DNA from: Epiperipatus broadwayi
Lineage: Eukaryota; Onychophora; Udeonychophora; Euonychophora; Peripatidae
DNA: 64,000 bases
Reading direction: 5' to 3'
NCBI GenBank assembly: GCA_028023455.1
Contig: JAQFVV010006256.1
Coordinates: forward strand, 1,860,001 to 1,924,000
The position numbers and the translations under genes were made by a program. Shown piece after piece: positions 1 to 10,008 of this stretch (position 1 is the first letter of the stretch; each line of letters starts with the position of its first letter). The notes beneath the pieces were generated by a model. That model was not told the origin of the DNA. It ran no database searches and saw nothing but the letters and a program-made list of their open reading frames with translations.

Positions 1-1040
1 ATGTCTCGAACAATTCATTTTGAAAAGTTTTTAAAATAAATTAAAAACTGGTACAATCTTTACTGATTTATCTTCAACTTTTGATTCTGTTAGGAAAACA
101 TGAACTTTTACTCAATGTTTTAAAAACCCTTAAATGCAGAAAAACTGTTAATTTACTTGACAAAATATTCTCCAATAGGAAAATTCAAAAAACACTAAAA
201 AGAATCAACATTTTGTAGACTGATCTTTCACATGGTTCACTTTTCTCACCTACTTTATTTAATAATTCATCAGTTATTTTTCAAAGCAGATTTAGGAAAT
301 ATATTTATGCTAATAATATTGCTTTGACTTCTCAAAATAAATTATTTTTTAAAATAAAAAGTCTTTCAGTAAAGACATGAAAATATTGAAAATATTTTTC
401 AAAAACTGGAATCTTATTCCTAACTAAAAAAGACAGTATGGTCAAGTTTTTCATTTAAATATCAAAAAGTTATCTCATAATGGGAATATAACCTTTTGCA
501 ATAATAGATTGAAACACTATCCTATGTTATTTATGAATAAACTTGAATCATAGTCTAGCTTTTCTCAGCTAAAATTAAATCATAATTAATTTTTAAAAAT
601 AACATCTTGGAAAGCTTTTTAAGTATTATAATATTCTGTTGGTAAATGTTGTGGCCTTGTCTGAAAAAAATTTTCTCACATTAAATTTCAGAATACTCAA
701 TTAAACATCACCATGAAAAATATTAATAAGTACATTCAAATTGATTCCTTTGCAATGAGTTTTCATTTTTTGCTATGCTCACCAGATATTAGAAGTTGCT
801 TAAAAGAAAATATATAAAAGCTGTTAAGTAAATTGGACTTACTAGAAACACAAAATGTAGTTTCATCATTTAAGATTTAATTCAAATCATGTTTCAAACA
901 TTTTTTTTTTTACATCCAGCAATAAAACTGCCTGGATTCAATCTTCATAAGTGCAAAATTGAATTTCATCAATAAATTTGGGACAATCCATGTTTGCTGT
1001 ACTTGTTTGCTTCATAAATTACAACTGCCAGCCATTAATT
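1..1040 (+). pseudogene. Decayed jockey-like LINE reverse transcriptase, 5' end outside the window
   Basis: Conceptual translation across several frames recovers ordered reverse-transcriptase motifs of jockey-type LINEs: FTDLSSTFDSV (motif A, about 58-94), SHGSLFSPTLFN (motif B, about 229-264) and KYIYANNIALTSQ (motif C, about 298-340). Further 3', weak traces such as IFISAKLNFINKFGTIHVCC (about 940-1000) fit the C-terminal end of such elements. The reading frame is broken many times by stops and frameshifts. The catalytic YADD is YANN, so the copy could not polymerise even if the frames were restored. In life the protein would copy the element's RNA at a nicked target. The copy runs off the left edge. 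The clade is inferred from motif wording only; confidence that it is a LINE RT is high. Confidence 0.72.
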
Positions 1041-1261
1041 AATTAATTAATGATAAATTAATGACAGTTCAGTTTATGCTTACAGGAAAGAATTGAAGGA
1101 TTTAATAAAGCTTACTAGTTTGTTAATAGTTAATTAAACTCACAAAAAAATTCACAAACTAAGTAAATAAAAATAGATATTAAATTATGCACTATCATAA
1201 TGTCTTTATATATATAATATTTAAATAAATGTATATTGTCTATACCAAATTTAAAGTAATA

Positions 1262-1460
1262 ATAAGGAACTTGAACTCAAGCTTTCAAGCACCATACATA
1301 TATCCAATCTATCCTATACAACTGATATGCATGATCACATACATGTGAAAAAGATAAATGATCTCCAATATATGTATTTTGTGCTGAAACAGCACTCATC
1401 AATTGGTCCAAATTACCATCTCCCACACATATATAACAATCAGTGCTCAGTTTATTCAAA
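1262..1460 (-). repeat. Hammerhead-like dispersed repeat, copy 1
   Basis: Read on the minus strand this copy is about 75-85% similar by eye to the segments at 1610-1865, 51520-51775 and 52737-52930. The shared block is about 170 bp with a central hairpin core and a short internal (TA)n. It forms an inverted pair with the next copy across about 150 bp. It has no coding potential; the short ORF on this strand is accidental. Confidence 0.7.
1360..1416 (-). ncRNA. Hammerhead-ribozyme-like core, copy 1
   Basis: On the minus strand the order is stem I 5' strand ending CCAA, core TTGATGA (hammerhead CUGANGA with C3 to U), stem II GTGCTG/CAGCAC with a 3-nt loop, core AAAA in place of GAAA, a 3-bp stem III ATA/TAT with loop CA, H17 = A, and stem I 3' strand TTGG pairing with CCAA. 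The fold is that of a type I hammerhead. G12 is A, so it is predicted to be inactive. Confidence 0.55.
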
Positions 1461-1609
1461 TTCAGCCTGTATTCTTCCCATCCATGCTGTATAATTAAAT
1501 GGAGATATTAGGATCTTATGTGTGAGGGATCATATTGACTTAAGGTCAACATGGGTTTAGCAATAACATTTGCATCAACAAGGGTTTTGAGCATTCCATT
1601 CTTAGATTT

Positions 1610-1865
1610 TCAATGAAATGGATGGGTGAAAAGTTGGAGAGTGGAAAAGTTTGAAGCTTGTTCATTTAAGTTTAAAGATTTGCTATCTTAAAATAAAGTA
1701 AGCACTGATTGTATATATGGGTGGGAGATGGTGATCTGGACCAATTGATGAGTGTTTGTTCAGCATAAAATAAGTGTAAAGAATATCATTAACTTTTTCA
1801 CATGTATGTGATCATGTGTATCGGTTTAACAGGAAAGATTGGATAAATATAAGGTGCTTGAAATG
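1610..1865 (+). repeat. Hammerhead-like dispersed repeat, copy 2
   Basis: Plus-strand copy of the family, with an additional upstream block (1618-1690) that is also present before copy 3 at 51.5 kb. The hammerhead-like core is at 1733-1788: stem I strand GATCT..CCAA, core TTGATGA, stem II weakened (GTGTT/AGCAT), core AAAA. Its stem III and stem I 3' strand have drifted most of the four copies. Confidence 0.65.
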
Positions 1866-2083
1866 GTTTCTTTGCAACATTTAAATATATTTTAAATAAA
1901 TTATTTTTTAAATTATAAATATTAAATATAGTGACGTAAATAATATCACTTAAGCAAATTCAATGTGCCACAGTTAGGTATAATAGTTTTCTTCTATAGA
2001 TTATGTATTTTGTCTAATAATGAAATCTGTATAAAATTTCAACTTCCCTCATTTAACAATCTTCATTAAAATGTATCTAATTA

Positions 2084-2780
2084 AATGCTTTTATTGAAGT
2101 TGAAAAATCAGTTTGTTTATTTATTAAGTTGCCAGAAGGTGGTATAAAGATTTTTTTCTTTCAATTTAATAACATTTTTTAAGATCTTAAAATTGATATT
2201 TAATAAATTCAAGTCCAATATAACATGTTGAAATTTTGTATATTTGTTTAAAATGACTATAAAAGTGATAGGACATTAATTTTTTAATTAGATGAATTAG
2301 CTTTTTAGATAGGAAGAGTGGGGTAAATGTTTTAAATAATGCTCACTATCAATTTTATTTGTTACAATTTAAGTAATAAAAAAGTTTTTTATAATATAAA
2401 AAATATAATAATTACTTACTGATTTCTTATACATATATAATTATGTACATATATTAAATATGATATATACATAAAGCATATATATATATATATTAACTTA
2501 CTGCAGATATATCCAGTGATATATACAGACTATATGTGTGAAATTGATATAAAGTAAAATTATATGTATTAAATGAAAAAAATTCCAATCAAAGTAAAAA
2601 AAATATTAAATACTTTTTACTTAAAAGAATACTTTTCACTTAAAAGAATATCTCATATTTTTAATCACTAGTATCTTATAAAAATATCTAATGATTTATG
2701 TATATCAACTATAAGTATCCAGTCAATTATATTTTCATTTACTGTAACAATACAAAAAACTTAAAAAATAATAGAAATAA
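2084..2780 (+). repeat. Dispersed repeat X, copy 1
   Basis: A non-coding segment of about 700 bp that recurs in inverted orientation at 44150-44990. Colinear matches include the end TGCTTTTATTGAAGTTG, a block around GGTGGTAT (2138), a block around AGGAAGAGTGGGG (2312) and the TGTTACAATTTAAGTAATA block (2363). It begins with the 13-mer AATGCTTTTATTG and runs into the foldback at 2740-3125. It looks like a non-autonomous transposon of unknown class. Confidence 0.6.
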
Positions 2781-3125
2781 TTTTTTTATATATTAAATGC
2801 TTTTATTGCCCATGCACTAAAATGAAAAAAATAATTGTTTGTTTAACCACTATTGAGATTTTTAGATTTAACTTGAAATAAAATCAGGGGAGGGGGCAAG
2901 GTCCAGATATTATTTAAATCAATTATTAAATAGATATTGACTTAATTAATTTCTGGACCCCTCTCCCTCATTGCTTTTATTTCAAATTAAATTTAAAAAT
3001 CCCAATTGTGGGTGAAGAAACATTTTTTCTTCTTTTTATTGCACGGACAATAAAAGCATTTAATATATATAAAAAAAATTTAAATTCTATTATTTTTATT
3101 GTTTTTATTATGTTATACCTAACCT
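2740..3125. mobile_element. Imperfect foldback (palindromic) element
   Basis: The two halves are inverted repeats of each other. AATGCTTTTATTG (2796-2808) pairs with CAATAAAAGCATT (3048-3060), TTTTTAGATTTAACTTGAAATAAAA pairs with its partner near 2960-3000, and homology continues outward to about 2740 and 3125. The centre holds GC-richer GGGGAGGGGG/CCCCTCTCCC runs. A related copy lies at 42427-42645. It would form a long hairpin when single-stranded. There is no ORF; foldback or MITE-like is an inference. Confidence 0.65.
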
Positions 3126-3638
3126 GTCTTGGATTTTTTGTTGTGTTTCTGTTTTTATTATTCATTAATATCTATTAATAATAATATAAGATGATGTTAC
3201 ATCATGTATTAAACATAAATTGTATAGGAAAAGGCAAATTATATATTATTTCTATACACTATGTTAAAGATTATTATTAATAAGCTACAAAATGAACAAA
3301 GCTATTGTTTTGAAAAGTGAATTCTTCAGATCTTAAGAATAATTTGCAACAGACTGTAAAAAAAATCAGTAAATGTGCTGATTAAATTATGCATATTTTG
3401 AAAACTACCCAGTAGTTTTACAGATTAGAAGAAAGACATTTTACGTTCTTTACCAAAAACAATCTCATCAGAGTATGAAAACTATTGTAGTATATTTCAA
3501 GTATTATATGAAAGCAAATGTCATAAAAATTATACAAAGTTTTAGATTGAAAGAGAATATTTTAACTAATTTTTAGAAAAATTGAAATAATTTCTGATAC
3601 ATGTTGAGTAAATAAAAAGATCTGTGTAAGAATGCCAT
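3126..3638. other. AT-rich spacer, nothing recognised
   Basis: About 510 bp of unique-looking AT-rich sequence without coding potential, RNA gene or repeat match within the window. Confidence 0.5.
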
Positions 3639-4018
3639 AAAACATTATAATAATGTATTTTTATATTGGACGATTTCCATAATCTAATATGTGTGTTGAA
3701 TGTCTTTAGAAAAGTTTAATTTTATTTAAATAATCCAAATGCATTCAACTGTTAGTAATATTACAGCAAACAGGTTAGTATATTGCACTAACTGTTAGTA
3801 TATTACTAACAGTTAGTGCATATATTAACCTGTTTGCTGTGATATTTCTAACAGTTGTTTGTTGTGATATTACTAACAGTTGAATGCATTTGGATTATTT
3901 AAATAAAATTAAACTTTTCTAAAAACATTCAACACATATATTAGATGATGGAAATAGTCCAATATAAAAATACAGCTAGAACACCATCATCACAAACCTT
4001 CAGAAAAACATTATAATA
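3639..4018. mobile_element. Foldback insertion with 14-bp target-site duplication
   Basis: The direct repeat AAAACATTATAATA occurs at 3639-3652 and 4005-4018 and encloses a 352-bp insert. Most of the insert (about 3655-3975) is a long inverted repeat: GTATTTTTATATTGG on the left matches CCAATATAAAAATAC on the right, with arms of roughly 150 bp meeting near 3805. The right arm has a 24-bp internal duplication (CTAACAGTTGTTTGTTGTGA...). A non-palindromic tail of about 30 nt precedes the right repeat. The long A-initiated duplication suggests LINE-type target-primed insertion rather than cut-and-paste. Confidence 0.7.
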
Positions 4019-4049
4019 CTGCTTTGGTTGTACTAACCACATTAAATTA

Positions 4050-4460
4050 TAAGTTGTTTTTAGAAAGCTGGATATATTAAACATCTCAGCATTCCTATGA
4101 AAAATCTTTATATGGAACTAGAAAGTACAATTAACCAATTTATAGAAAAATATGGATTTCTTATTAACAAAAGATACAGCTATAACTGCATATTTTCACC
4201 AATGCCTTTTCAATTTGTTTGCTGGCTATGTTATCAGGAAAGCCAGATTATTTGAAGATGAAGATGATTTTTGGATATATTGATGACACTATGATTATAC
4301 TAAAAAATAGAGAAGACTGTAATACCTTTAGTAAAAAGTTAAAATCAGACTGTAAAGCTGAGATATCACTTAAATATCAAAAAAGACTAAAATTAATTAA
4401 TAATGAAGAGATAAAAATGGTTTATAGCATCAAAGTATTCACTAATCAAAAAAATTAATC
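4050..4460 (+). pseudogene. LINE reverse-transcriptase fragment (palm/thumb region)
   Basis: The open frame at 4219-4458 reads FGYIDDTMIILKNREDC near its start. This is a YxDD catalytic motif in the usual reverse-transcriptase context, followed by a lysine-rich stretch (EISLKYQKRLKLIN) where LINE polymerases carry the thumb. Just upstream, another frame gives SPMPFQFVCWL, the expected place of the motif B 'SP..F' segment, so a frameshift separates them. The aspartates are intact in this small piece but the protein is broken on both sides. It is likely part of the same element as the zinc-knuckle region at 5047-5870, with a TAG array between. The clade is uncertain; the downstream part suggests L1/Tx1-like. 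Confidence 0.5.
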
Positions 4461-4835
4461 ATAAACTAAGACAGTGTTATAATGGAAAAAATGGAAAAAA
4501 GTTTTATATATGATGTCTTTGTAAACTTTTATCAAAATTGTTTAATCTATGGCTTTTTTTAAGTCTCTCTATGAATGTCAAAATAGACACTGAAAAATAA
4601 TAGAAAAAGTAATGATTGTGTTGAACTGTAATGCTAGTGAAGATTTTTGATACCATCATGAGCAACTAGAAAAAATAAAATAAATGAATACTTGGTTAGA
4701 TTATACATACACTTTTTCTTGAAACACATTTGTTCTATTATGATCATATCATGAGATATGATAGATGGAGTCATCATCACAACAATGAATGTGATTTTGA
4801 GCAGCCTGAAAAAATCAAATACCCAACATATGATG

Positions 4836-4916
4836 TTGTTGTAGTAGTAGTAGTAGTAGAAGAAGAAGTAGTTGTGGTGGTGGTGGTAGTGGTAAATGAT
4901 GGTGGTGGTGGTAGTT

Positions 4917-4948
<32 letters not shown>

Positions 4949-4977
4949 CATAGTAGTAGTAGTAGTAGTAATAGCAA

Positions 4978-5009
<32 letters not shown>

Positions 5010-5012
5010 ATA
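4836..5012 (+). repeat. Imperfect TAG/TGG trinucleotide array
   Basis: A run of TAG, TGG and AGA triplets (mostly TAG) about 175 bp long. It produces poly-Val, poly-Ser and poly-Tyr shadow ORFs in different frames, none of which is a gene. It sits inside the decayed LINE at 4.05-5.87 kb. Confidence 0.9.
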
Positions 5013-5046
5013 AAACTTAGCCAACCCCTAAAAGAATGGACTTGGC

Positions 5047-5870
5047 TTGCACAACATCAACATTTTTCTTCTACAGAAGTTAAGAAACTCAATAATTACA
5101 ATACTTGCCAAATACCCAAAAATTAACCACTTGATCAAAGTTACTCCAACAGATAGACCACCTCCAAAAGGTTATTTTTTTACTAACATTATATATCAAT
5201 GCAAAAACATAGACAAGATTCCAGAACAGTATTTGCATAACTATTCATACTGGGATATTTATGGTTTAATGAACAGTCAAACAGATGTTAATGTTATACC
5301 GCCTATGCTAGGAATTAACAACAAGAGGCTGCTCAAGGAATATTAAAAATGGGTTCTAGAGTCCAAATACTTTGATTTTATCACAAAAATGAATCTCATT
5401 GCCTTACCAACCTATTTTCTTTATCATAAAAGAATGCACATATCTATTGACTCTTTCTGTAGGCTCTGCCATCGAGCAGAAGAGATTCTGGATTACATTA
5501 TTTATCAATGTGTAGCACATAGCCAAATATGACAGATGATGGTTAACACCTACAGAAAGCATGCTACAATCATTAATCACATAATTGTTGCTTTTCAGGG
5601 AAAGTCAATACCTAGCATTAGGGTGGACACATTTGTACTAAATGCTTACTGGTGCACCAGATGTACTTTCTTAATCAGCAATAATACTAGATGACACCCA
5701 GCTACATTTAACAACAAATTGTTACACATTCGAAATAGAGATAGAATAATAACCAACCCACACTTGTATGTGGCAACTTGTTCACTGTTAAAGCAACCAC
5801 CAGTGTTGTGAATGCTGCAAAGAAAACTATCATAGAACTAGCAGGCAAAACTAAATAAACTCATCAAACT
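5047..5870 (+). pseudogene. C-terminal region of an L1/Tx1-like LINE with zinc-knuckle motif
   Basis: An open stretch (5047-5346) is followed, through a stop, by frames reading FITKMNLIALPTYFLYHKRM and then FCRLCHRAEEILDYIIYQC (about 5455-5512). The ALPT...C..C...E...H/Y....C pattern is the C-terminal CCHC-like knuckle of L1/Tx1-type LINEs, here with the His replaced by Tyr. The knuckle is thought to help the element protein bind its template RNA. Stops at about 5344, 5530 and 5690 show it is dead. After 5870 comes an AT-rich stretch leading to a (TAA)n array at 6055, which could be the element's 3' tail. Confidence 0.55.
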
Positions 5871-6036
5871 TTAGAACTCTTTGGTTATTTTTGTTTTTAT
5901 TCTTTATATTGTTATAGTCTATTAATTACAAAGTGTAACCACTAAATTCCTTAATATATGTTCACTCTAATATTACTCATTGTATATTAAATTTGAATTT
6001 TCTGGATGTAAACTTTTGTAAACTATTGAGATCAAT

Positions 6037-6218
<182 letters not shown>

Positions 6219-6440
6219 TGTCAATGGTAAGTTTTATTTGTCTTAAAGGGTTACAAGAGTTTACATAGAGCTTGGATTGCTGTGTTTTCATGGGCAATCC
6301 ATAATTGTAGGTTTACATATATAAAAATGGATTTATTGTTTTACACAGGATTACAGGAATTTTTACATGCTATGAATTAGTTACATGGTTTTACATAACT
6401 TGGATTACTGTGGTTGCATAGGGAATCCATAGATATATAT
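6219..6440 (+). repeat. Diverged direct repeat pair with GGATTGC hairpins
   Basis: Two copies of a segment of about 85-110 bp lie between the two microsatellites (about 6225-6305 and 6325-6440). Each has a TTACA-rich part ending in a small hairpin: GGATTGC...GCAATCC in the first, GGATTACTG...GGAATCC in the second. The arrangement suggests two related element tails, each followed by a trinucleotide array. Function unknown. Confidence 0.5.
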
Positions 6441-6442
6441 TA

Positions 6443-6446
6443 TTAC

Positions 6447-6545
<99 letters not shown>

Positions 6546-6568
6546 TGATGATGATGATGATGATGATG
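6443..6568. repeat. Compound microsatellite (ATT)n(AAT)n(GAT)n
   Basis: About 12 ATT units, then about 21 AAT units, then 8 GAT units. The ATT and AAT parts are again reverse complementary. The poly-Ile, poly-Ser and poly-Leu ORFs on the minus strand are artefacts. Confidence 0.9.
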
Positions 6569-6599
6569 AAATAATAGTCTTCAAATGCACATACCATAA

Positions 6600-7110
6600 A
6601 AAACCTTTTCAAGTCAAAATTTTTAGAATCATTTTAATAATTTTGCAAATAATATGTTAAAAAATGAATTCACTTTATCTAGCCTCCAAACTTTCATACT
6701 GACAATAAATCATTCACTGATATTATTATAGCATTCATATTTGACGATTATTACTTCATAAAATTATTATACATTTTCAGGACTGTTAAAATTAATAGAA
6801 TTGTTTACAGAAATCGACTAGTTTAAGTTATTTAAAAAGCCAACTAAACGGAGTGGATTTTAACAGCTGTAACACACACATATGTATATCAACCTTAAAC
6901 ATAATTGATAATAAACAATTTAAACATAAATTAAATTTATTTAACACATCAAACCAGTTTTCATTCCTTATAGAAACTTATCAAGATGACTCCTTTTTAT
7001 AATCACATGACAAGCTTATTCTATAGCAATTCCATTCAGTGGACATCATTCAAATTATATATAATAAAACAAGTCATAAATTTCATAACTTGCTTTTAAG
7101 CTTGCATTTA
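6600..7110. other. AT-rich spacer, nothing recognised
   Basis: Unique-looking AT-rich sequence; no ORF, RNA gene or repeat match seen. Confidence 0.5.
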
Positions 7111-7112
7111 AA

Positions 7113-7391
7113 TGATCACTAGATGGAGCTTACCAATAGTTCTAATCAAGCTTTATTTTATAAGTGCCGAAAGAAAAAATTCAAAATCTCTATCAGAAAG
7201 TCCATATCTCCAGACCAATTGGTTTCAAGCTAATGGCTCACCTCAGGGTCTAGAGTTCCAGTGCTCCACTGAGGTGAGCCATAAGTTCAAAACCAATTGA
7301 TCTCAAGATAGGGACTTTTCGATAGAGATTTTGAATTCTTTCTCTTCAATAAAGCTTGATTAAAGCTATTGGTAAACTCCATCTACTGATA
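7113..7391. mobile_element. Foldback element with about 125-bp arms
   Basis: ATCACTAGATGGAG at the left matches, inverted, CTCCATCTACTGAT at the right. The arms stay similar inward through AATCAAGCTTTATT/AATAAAGCTTGATT, the AATTCAAAATCTCTATC block and its partner, and GGCTCACCTCAG/CTGAGGTGAGCC, to a loop of about 22 nt near 7250. The inner stem (7234-7275) is perfect. The element is more GC-rich than its surroundings and abuts the (AT)n at 7391-7408 and the candidate LTR. A 62-aa ORF across the left arm is not a gene. Confidence 0.72.
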
Positions 7392-8148
7392 TATATATAT
7401 ATATATATTGTAGCGTTTTCCGTTTTACTAGACCACTATACGCCCCAAATATATATTTGAGCGTGAGTTGATCAAACTGTATCAAGAAAAAAAAAGAAAG
7501 TTGTATTTCTATTCTTAACACAGCTATTTTTCCTGATCGACTCCGGCCTATTAATTGATTACGAATTTGTACCATAGACATAAATCAACTTTTAATTTTA
7601 TTTCCTATGGGCGCCAGGATTCCTAAGAATCCGCTGAAATATGCCGCCAGCACCTCTCGCAAATTGTAAAACAAAGAAAAATAAAAAGATCCTTTTATAA
7701 TATTTTTATTTTGTACGGTAATTCTACCGTAATGAGAATTAATATTTTTTTTACGATTGTTAGCCCTGGCGTATTGAAACATATTGGCAAAGGTAACTTA
7801 CACTTAAATCCTATTTCACTAAAATAAATCTAATAACAAAAATAATAACTTCTATTAATAACGCACAATAAAAAAAAGTTGATAAAAGTATAATCTCTTT
7901 TATTCTAACAAAATAAAACATTTCTAGGTTAAATATTGTTTAATACTTTGGAGAGAACACATTTAATTTAGGTGGAAAATATATAGAAAATATCAATATC
8001 ATTTAAAATAAGCAAAAAGTTCTTGGTTAATTAAGAGTCTCTCATATAGAAATATAAAGTCACTATCGGGATTCCTTTTATAGCTATATTTTCACGAGTA
8101 GTTTTTTTTAACTATTTAACTTGGTCACAATCAGGGTTATTATTCTTA

Positions 8149-8157
8149 ACTTACCGG
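8149..8157 (-). promoter_or_regulatory. Strong splice-donor-like site
   Basis: The minus strand reads CCG|GTAAGT, matching the consensus donor. It ends the GC-rich block that starts below the TATA box, so a leader exon of about 260 nt with a following AT-rich intron is plausible. Confidence 0.35.
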
Positions 8158-8435
8158 TAAGCTTTGTGAATTCACAAATGTTGTAGCGAACTATGCATAG
8201 TTTTCTGTAATAATGAGCTCGGCCGTTCGGTTCTTGCTTGTTCTTGTGGTCCATTTCCCAGTTGGTCACGAAGGCTTTTCCTGGGGTACATCATTAGGTC
8301 TGATGTTTTCAGGAGCTCCGGTTCACTGCGACATTGCCGAATTCCTTCGGTGACGAGTGATCTTGGACATATTAAATGTTATCCAAGACCAACTAGCGAA
8401 ATAAAACGAACAAGACCCTCCTTCAACGGATCCCT

Positions 8436-8470
8436 CCTTTTTATATCCAGTTTTAGGGCTTCTGCGCATG
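8436..8470 (-). promoter_or_regulatory. TATA-type promoter inside the candidate LTR
   Basis: On the minus strand GCATGCGCAG (8470-8461 region) is followed about 15 nt later by GATATAAAAAGGAGGG (TATAAAAA at 8439-8446) and then a GC-rich transcribed-looking leader. This is the clearest TATA box context in the window. Confidence 0.45.
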
Positions 8471-8777
8471 CTCGTACCATGCCTTTCTAATCTTATACAG
8501 TTTTTAAAATTTTATGTACTAAAGTCTCTATTTTCTTATCAAGTTTTCGCCATGTTTAATTAGCTAGAAATATTTTTCTTTTAGCTTATCTTTTTACTTG
8601 CTTTTGGAATTCTTTTTGTTCTCTCCAATTACGTTATTACTAATTAAAAAAATATCGAAGAATAATTTAACTTTCATTGTACGCTCTTAACAAAAATTAT
8701 ACTAATCAAAAAAATCGAAATTTACTTTTTAGCTTTTACCAAATGCAATATATTTGTAACATATATAAATAAATGTT

Positions 8778-8780
<3 letters not shown>

Positions 8781-8833
<53 letters not shown>
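8781..8833. repeat. (AT)n microsatellite
   Basis: Uninterrupted AT dinucleotides over about 53 bp, directly abutting the right end of the candidate LTR. Confidence 0.95.
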
Positions 8834-8836
<3 letters not shown>

Positions 8837-9890
8837 AACTCTGGAATAAACTGCATAATATTTAAAATACCAATATATAAAAATAAATAGTAGCTATTGC
8901 CAGCTTATGGCATGTACATCATTCTGAGTTGGATTTAATATGCATAAATGATGAAAAGTTGGCTATTCACATGGATATGTTACCATTATGTGTCTTTAGT
9001 GAAATTTTATTTTTTAAATTTTATCTGTTAAATGTTATTCATAATGGACATATACCATAAGCTGACTTCAGTTATTTTATATTTTATATATAATAATTTT
9101 AAATATTGTACAGTTTGTTTCAGAGCTTTTTGTTTATTATATTTATTTCACCTGATAAAGATTAATAAATAAACAAGATTATCATATAATTTTTCAGTTT
9201 ACAAATCAAATTTACAAAAATATTTTAATTACATTTTTAAAATCTCCTATCAACTAATAATGATTATTTTCTATCTAACTGACTTGGTCCTTTAACCATA
9301 TTTATTTATATTTTCCATAAATGTATAAACTTTTATAAAAAAATTTTTTTTTATAATTTTTAATATATTTTACTATTTGAATATTTTTTTCACAATCCAT
9401 TTTATTTTATTTAAGACTGATTTTAAATTTTATAATGAAGATATCAGTATGGACAATTTTTAAACTTGAAATTTGGCCATCGACTTATGTATACATTTAA
9501 AAACTAGATTTATATTCGTATTTCAAAAAAAGTTATGTTCAAGAAAGACATTAAAAAAAACTACCCTTAATTAAATTAATTTTAAATCTAAACAAAACTT
9601 TTCTATAGTATTTCAAGTTTTCAGTTAATTCTTATATACACACACACACACATTAGAAATTGTGCTATTGTTTATTGTTTATTTTTTAAAAATAAGTTTA
9701 TCAAAAGTAGTACAATTTTTGTAGTTAAAAAATAAAAAGTTTTAATATATGTGCGTTTGTATGTGCATGTATCATTATTATCAACCGTAATATTTCAGAG
9801 CAATTCCTGCTCATTAAATCTTTACAAAAGTCTGTGACAAAACATTTTTTTGCTTTATGATGAAAAAATTTTGTATTCTTCCACATCAAA
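8834..9890. other. AT-rich spacer, nothing recognised
   Basis: About 1 kb of AT-rich sequence with poly-T and poly-A runs and a short (CA)n near 9644. No supported feature. Confidence 0.5.
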
Positions 9891-10008
9891 AATATTTTTT
9901 CTCTAAGTTGCTTTTTAGTCAATTATTATTTCTATCTACTGACTATTAAAATATTTTTTCTCTATGTTGCTTTTTAGTCAATTATTATTTCTATCTACTG
10001 ACTATTAC
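9891..10008 (+). repeat. 59-bp tandem duplication
   Basis: AATATTTTTTCTCTA begins at 9891 and again at 9950. The two 59-bp units differ at about one position (AAG/ATG), indicating a recent duplication. The minus-strand ORF at 9725-9922 overlaps it and is not convincing as a gene. Confidence 0.9.

Larger units (their letters stand above)
7409..8780 (-). mobile_element. Candidate solo LTR of an LTR retrotransposon (1.37 kb)
   Basis: On the minus strand the segment starts TGTAACATTT (at 8780) and ends CGCTACA (at 7409), i.e. TGTAACA...TACA termini, and both sides are ATATAT repeats compatible with a short target duplication. It differs in composition from its surroundings, with many CpG and a GC-rich block at 8150-8480. 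A TATA box, a downstream GC-rich leader and a strong splice donor lie in the expected order on this strand. Two short minus-strand ORFs (7585-7782, 65 aa; 7366-7581, 71 aa) resemble nothing I recognise. No gag-pol is attached and no second LTR is present, hence 'solo'. The alternative is an unrelated promoter region with a small gene. Confidence 0.42.

Noticed and set aside
1277-1459. 60-aa minus-strand ORF in the first hammerhead-like repeat
   Set aside because: The same repeat elsewhere does not keep the frame; conservation follows RNA helices instead.
4634-5024. ORFs with poly-Thr, poly-Val, poly-Ser or poly-Tyr runs on both strands
   Set aside because: They are translations of one trinucleotide array in different frames, without coding context.
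7600-7625. GGCGCCAGGATTCC (TGGCGCC on the minus strand) as a primer-binding site
   Set aside because: It lies inside the candidate LTR rather than next to its end, and the ORF after it does not resemble gag.
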